Positions 59,529 to 64,000 of a stretch of DNA of 64,000 nucleotides are shown here, piece by piece (position 1 is the stretch's first letter; each line of letters starts with the position of its first letter). The position numbers and the translations under genes were made by a program. The DNA comes from Haematococcus lacustris. Taxonomy: Eukaryota > Chlorophyta > Chlorophyceae > Chlamydomonadales > Haematococcaceae. The DNA lies in the NCBI GenBank assembly GCA_030144725.1, contig JASKMD010000025.1, positions 5,257,208-5,321,207 of the forward strand, read 5' to 3'. A model generated the notes under the pieces. That model was given only the letters and a program-made list of their open reading frames with translations. It did no database searches and was not told the DNA's origin.

Positions 59529-60480
59529 CACAGGTCCCGTGCTGGGGGGTGCATCAGATAGCCATCTAAGCGGAGTGCCGGCAACCGGAGTGGGCCGGAA
59601 GTGAGGTCCATTACATATAAGTTACATAGTGTTGGTCAGACCCAGCTTCTTGCACACCCTGTGCAACACCCTGCTGTCCAGCTTGATGAAGTGCATCCCT
59701 ACCCTGGCCATGGGGTGAGGGTGAAGGGAGGTGGGCAGGTCAGGACCCGGGGACCAACCCCCTGTCTCCTGCCCCGCTGGGGCTGCCCTGGGAAAGGTGA
59801 GGTGGGGGGCTGCTGCCGCTGCTCCAGGCACCGGCACAAATGCACCGCATGGCGCATGCGGCAGGGCGGGGGCAGTGTATCCTGCAAGGAACCCAGCTTC
59901 TTCACGCCCAACAGGCGGCGGTGCTTGGCAGTCAGGAGACCCCAACATGGGGTTGGTAATCTTCATGCAAATACTCTTTCAATACTGGACCGTTTTCAAT
60001 AGCGTTTGTCACATTGGCAGCTGCGAATTACTGCGCGCCTCCTGGCGGGCGGCGCGTTACCACTTGTGAGTGAGGCCATGCCGGCGCAAGCGAGCGCGGG
60101 TACACCTCAGCTGCTCACCATCGATTGTTATAGTGATATGTAGCGGCATCAGTGATGGAGCTGCGCGTGATATCGAGCCAGAAGTACAATCTCATTTCAG
60201 CCCGCCAGGGTTGCTCCACGAGCCTTTCATTGGTGCAGGCGGCGTCGGAAGACCGTCGTTGGGCAAGAAATAACGCGACATTGCAACGAGGTGCGATTGG
60301 TTAGAGGTCTCTCTAGCTACACAGAAAAAGGGACCCCCTTGCACAAATCGGCATGTTGTGAGCTGACCACTCTGAGTTATTGGAATGTCTCGTTATTACT
60401 TTGTTCATTACTCAATGACACAGCTGCTGGAAAAGAACGCACGGCAATCCATTAATTAGGCCCGCCTGAAATGACTTTGG
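59529..60480 (-). other. Two coding-like minus-strand segments of unknown identity; rest empty
   Basis: 59815-59945 reads TAKHRRLLGVKKLGSLQDTL and RMRHAVHLCRCLEQRQQ. 59625-59708 reads RVGMHFIKLDSRVLHRVCKK followed by LGLTNTM and a stop. Acceptor- and donor-like signals lie between them. They look like exons, perhaps of another mobile element, but I know no family. 60000-60480 shows nothing coding. Confidence 0.3.
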
Positions 60481-60499
60481 CGTGACCCAACTCTGCCTT

Positions 60500-60800
60500 G
60501 TAGGATTGACTAGCCTACTCCGACCGCCTGGAACCTGCCCCCTCCCAGCCCCATCCCAGCCCCATCCCCGCCTTCCCCACCCCTCCCACTCCCAGCCCGC
60601 GCTCCCACCCCCTCCCAGCCCCAGCCCCCCCCTCCCACCCCCTCCCACCCCCTCCCACCCCCTCCCAGCCCCCTTGCAGCCCCACCACCTCCCAGCCCCC
60701 GCCGAAGCCTCCCACCCCCTCCCGCCCCCTCCCCGCCCCCTTACTGCCCCGCCACCCCTTCCCAACCCCTCCCAGCCCCTCCCACCCCTTTATACCCATG
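60500..60800. repeat. CTCCCAGCCC-type pyrimidine-rich minisatellite
   Basis: Degenerate decamer-like units of CCCCTCCCAGCCC leading into the pentamer array. Confidence 0.8.
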
Positions 60801-60835
60801 GGTCACAGCCGGCAGCATGCTCATCTTCAAGCACG

Positions 60836-61500
60836 GCTGGGCTGGGCTGGGCTGGGCTGGGCTGGGCTGGGCTGGGCTGGGCTGGGCTGGGCTGGGCTGG
60901 GCTGGGCTGGGCTGGGCTGGGCTGGGCTGGGCTGGGCTGGGCTGGGCTGGGCTGGGCTGGGCTGGGCTGGGCTGGGCTGGGCTGGGCTGGGCTGGGCTGG
61001 GCTGGGCTGGGCTGGGCTGGGCTGGGCTGGGCTGGGCTGGGCTGGGCTGGGCTGGGCTGGGCTGGGCTGGGCTGGGCTGGGCTGGGCTGGGCTGGGCTGG
61101 GCTGGGCTGGGCTGGGCTGGGCTGGGCTGGGCTGGGCTGGGCTGGGCTGGGCTGGGCTGGGCTGGGCTGGGCTGGGCTGGGCTGGGCTGGGCTGGGCTGG
61201 GCTGGGCTGGGCTGGGCTGGGCTGGGCTGGGCTGGGCTGGGCTGGGCTGGGCTGGGCTGGGCTGGGCTGGGCTGGGCTGGGCTGGGCTGGGCTGGGCTGG
61301 GCTGGGCTGGGCTGGGCTGGGCTGGGCTGGGCTGGGCTGGGCTGGGCTGGGCTGGGCTGGGCTGGGCTGGGCTGGGCTGGGCTGGGCTGGGCTGGGCTGG
61401 GCTGGGCTGGGCTGGGCTGGGCTGGGCTGGGCTGGGCTGGGCTGGGCTGGGCTGGGCTGGGCTGGGCTGGGCTGGGCTGGGCTGGGCTGGGCTGGGCTGG
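60836..61500. repeat. (GCTGG)n pentanucleotide array
   Basis: About 133 perfect pentamers, 665 bp, directly next to the right inverted arm. Tripeptide-periodic frames across it are artefacts. Confidence 0.98.
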
Positions 61501-61608
61501 GGGGGTGGGCTGGAAGGATTGGAAGGTGGTGGTAGGCACATGGTGCAGGCCAGGGTTCAGCAAGAGCAATGCAATGAGCAATGTAATGAGCAATGTTGAT
61601 CATGCACT

Positions 61609-62651
61609 GTGCTTGCAGATAAGCTACGACAAGCCAAAGCGATCCACGTGCAGTTTGATGGCTGCACATGCAAGAAGCATGGCAAGGTGCTCGTCATCAG
61701 AGTGACAGCTGCTGTGCCCAAAGAAGTAGCAGCTGGCCAGCATCAGCGCCTCACCGCCCAGATCACAGACGTGTTGGCCATCGTCCCCCTCCCTTGTGCC
61801 ACAGCTGAGGCCCACGTCCAGGTCATCATGCGCGAGCTTGAACGCAATGGTCTGCAGGGCGCCCACATTGCTACCATGACCACCGACAGCGCATCTGTGA
61901 ACATGGGGGGTCACAGCGGAGTGATCGCACAGCTCAGGGCTGGTCGCCGGCTTTCCACCAGCAAGAGCTTATGAAGGGGTGGCTGAAGCCCAAGCTGAAG
62001 GGTCTTGTCATGGCCCATATCTGCAACACAGTAGCCGCCCTGCATGGCGATGAGCTGGAGGCAGCAACAGGTGCCGGTGCTGGTGCCGCCCCTGACCTGC
62101 CCACCCCTCGTGCTGCACCCCCCTGGCAGCAGCAGGCAGCTGGTGCTGGTGCTGCCCCTGACCTGCCCCCCCCTCCTGCTGCACCCCCCTGGCAGCAGCA
62201 GGCAGTTGGTGCTGGTGCCGCCCCTGACCTGCCCCCCCCTCCTGCTGCACCCCCCTGGCAGCAGCAGGCAGCTGGTGCTGGTGCCGCCCCTGACCTGCCC
62301 CCCCCTCCTGCTGCACCCCCCTGGCAGCAGCAGGCAGCTGGTGTTGGTGCTGCCCCTGGGCTGCCCACCCCTCCAGCTGCGCAGCAGGGGGTCAGGGCGG
62401 AGCTGGACACAAGCTCGACACGCAAGCGGAGGGCGGGCGGGAGGGATCGGACCCAACATGTCGAGCAAGGTAACGTAGAAATGGCCTACACACCTTCAGT
62501 GGCCTTACCGAGTGGCCAGGTAGTAGGTACTACTCACGAAGCGGTCAAGCAATGCAGCAGCCTTGTATGCTTCCGAGCATGGGTGGAGGGGCGTCGTTAC
62601 ATCGGTTTGGCGTGCCATGTGCATTGTTTTGACTGCGGCGACTGTCCCTGA
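61609..62651 (+). pseudogene. hAT-like transposase fragment, right arm
   Basis: Same two overlapping segments as 37471-38513: 61609-61974 ([22 protein letters not shown]) and 61971-62651 (HQQELMKGWLKPKLKGL and the 66-bp repeat). The upstream acceptor TGCTTGCAG is at 61609-61618. It has the same frame break as the left copy, so the break predates the duplication or is an unannotated splice. Confidence 0.45.
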
Positions 62652-63225
62652 CTGTTTGCAGAGGCTACTGGGCCACGTCGGTCGCGGCGGTCGGTCGCGG
62701 CGAGGCCCGCATGAGCAAAACTGGCATGAATTTGAATGTCAAGATTTGAGCCGCCATAGCACTCAGCACAGTGCACAATATTTTATGTTACAAGCTGCAC
62801 AGCATAGCTGAAAGAGTCCTCTATCCAGGGATGTGCGAAACATAAATAGAAACCACGTGGCTGAGACGCGGCGTCGTTTTGATTACCATGGGTCGGTTTC
62901 CTATCATTTCCTGTCATTTTTTGTCAGTTGGGGTCGCCTGATTGGCAGCCTCCTCCTTCAGGTCGGTCACATGCGCCTTGTCCAGGGTGGCGGCCTGCAG
63001 CTCCTAGGTCTTGGCGTCGATGCCATACCCACACGCCATCCTGATGAACAGCTGCGCCTCCTCGCCGCTCCAGTTCAACCGGGCCCTGGCTGCCTTGGCA
63101 TACAGCTTGACAAAGCGCTCTGCATGTGCATGCAGGTCAGGTCAGGTCAGGTCAGGTCAGGTCAGGTCCAGGTCCAGGTCCAGGTCCAGGTCCAGGTCCA
63201 GGTCCAGATTCTCAAAAGAAACAGT

Positions 63226-63659
63226 GAAGCGATGACCCGAAGCTGGGAGTGAGCCTCAGCCGGGTGCTGGAGGTGCGCCAATAACTTCCTCTCGTCTTCA
63301 TGCAGCCCCGGAGCACTGCGCCACCCCGGACTTTGATGACCTGCAGGCAATCACAATCAGCACTTTGACAGGCCAAGGTACAAGGTGTCGACATACAATG
63401 CGGGGGCACACAAGGCGGGGGCGGACCCGCACCTTGCGCCTTTGTGTCTTCCCTCCCCTGCGAGCCTGTCGTTGTTTTCCTTGAGGCGAGCGAGAAGCTG
63501 CAATGGAACCAACAAGAGCGACGGGTTGGTACACAGTGCGGAGCTCACGGCTAGGGACACGCAGTCAGCTAACGACACGCACCTTTCAGTTTCTTTGCCG
63601 GGCCCTTCTTTTGCTTGGCGCTGCCCTTCCGTTCCTTCTTAGCCATCACGCGATGTGTT
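63226..63659 (-). CDS. Putative small basic protein, right-arm copy
   Basis: Mirror of 36465-36898: ATG at 63659, MAKKERKGSAKQKKGPAKKL, with the same splice signals. The family is unknown. Confidence 0.4.
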
Positions 63660-64000
63660 TTGCGACAGGCAGTGGCCTTGTCTAGCAACTTGGGTTTCCC
63701 GGGAGAGTCATGAAATGATGTCGCGTGTAGAAGTGAAAAGCATTCAGCATTCAACATTCAGAAGTGAAAAGCAGTCAGCATGGCTCGCCTCCATAGCTGA
63801 ACTCATATATTTCTTTACTTGGGCATCAATCCATGAGGCAACGCCAGCCATCCACAGCATACTACGGGCATGACAGGGCTGTCGCAAACCCGCAATCTGA
63901 CCATCCAGTTTCACTTCATTTCCGAGCCCATGCAGCCATGTACATTCTGCCTCGTATGCCAATCCGTCTCGTAATGTCGAGATCCTCCCGTGTGCATGAC

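Larger units (their letters stand above)
61505..64000. repeat. Right arm of the large inverted repeat
   Basis: Reverse complement of 36111-38617. It runs to the window edge. Differences noticed are a few bases only (see left arm). Confidence 0.95.

Noticed and set aside
60836..61500. AGLGW- and PAQPS-repeat proteins on both strands
   Set aside because: Pure pentamer array; the same reasoning as for other microsatellites.

Overview
The window looks like nuclear DNA of a chlorophyte green alga of the Chlamydomonadales (Volvocales). It is GC-rich, its genes are dense in small introns, it carries cilia genes and a plastid MEP-pathway gene, and it is packed with microsatellites and nested transposons. 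A Haematococcus-like species is my best guess, because the Fanzor-type reading frames resemble Haematococcus predicted proteins I remember; that is recall, not a search. Two runs of exactly 500 N (18619-19118 and 38618-39117) are scaffold gaps, so long-range order across them is uncertain.

Layout. 1-3819: the 3' part of a plus-strand gene with two copies of an algal WTFF/GLDS/AFNT module split by phase-1 introns. 3820-7670: a mosaic of duplicated fragments (a KH-gene exon, a basic-protein exon) joined to a Fanzor relic that is itself split by a hAT-type MITE. 7674-18618: a minisatellite-bearing element with a >10 kb minus-strand LINE of Dualen/RandI type inserted in it. The LINE encodes a 2A peptide, two Josephin-like modules, an APE endonuclease, RT, a PHD finger, RNase H and a restriction-like endonuclease. 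19119-22120: non-coding arrays built from an interrupted palindrome. 23084-32290: a 21-bp minisatellite holding a foldback MITE and a complete Ty3/gypsy chromovirus with matching LTRs, which in turn holds a 606-bp SINE-like insertion. 33135-35478: an eight-exon triple-KH RNA-binding protein gene. 36111-38617 and 61505-64000: near-identical inverted arms carrying a small basic-protein gene and a hAT-like transposase. 39118-57020, all on the minus strand: BBS9/PTHB1 (BBSome), enkurin (axoneme) and plastid IspD. 57316-59528: the most complete Fanzor relic.

How the genes fit together. BBS9 and enkurin are both ciliary and lie head to tail on one strand. IspD supplies the plastid isoprenoid pathway. 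The rest is largely selfish DNA at different stages of decay. Exon models for BBS9, enkurin, IspD and the KH protein were built by hand from splice signals, phase consistency and remembered family sequences; the summed exons keep an open frame in each case.
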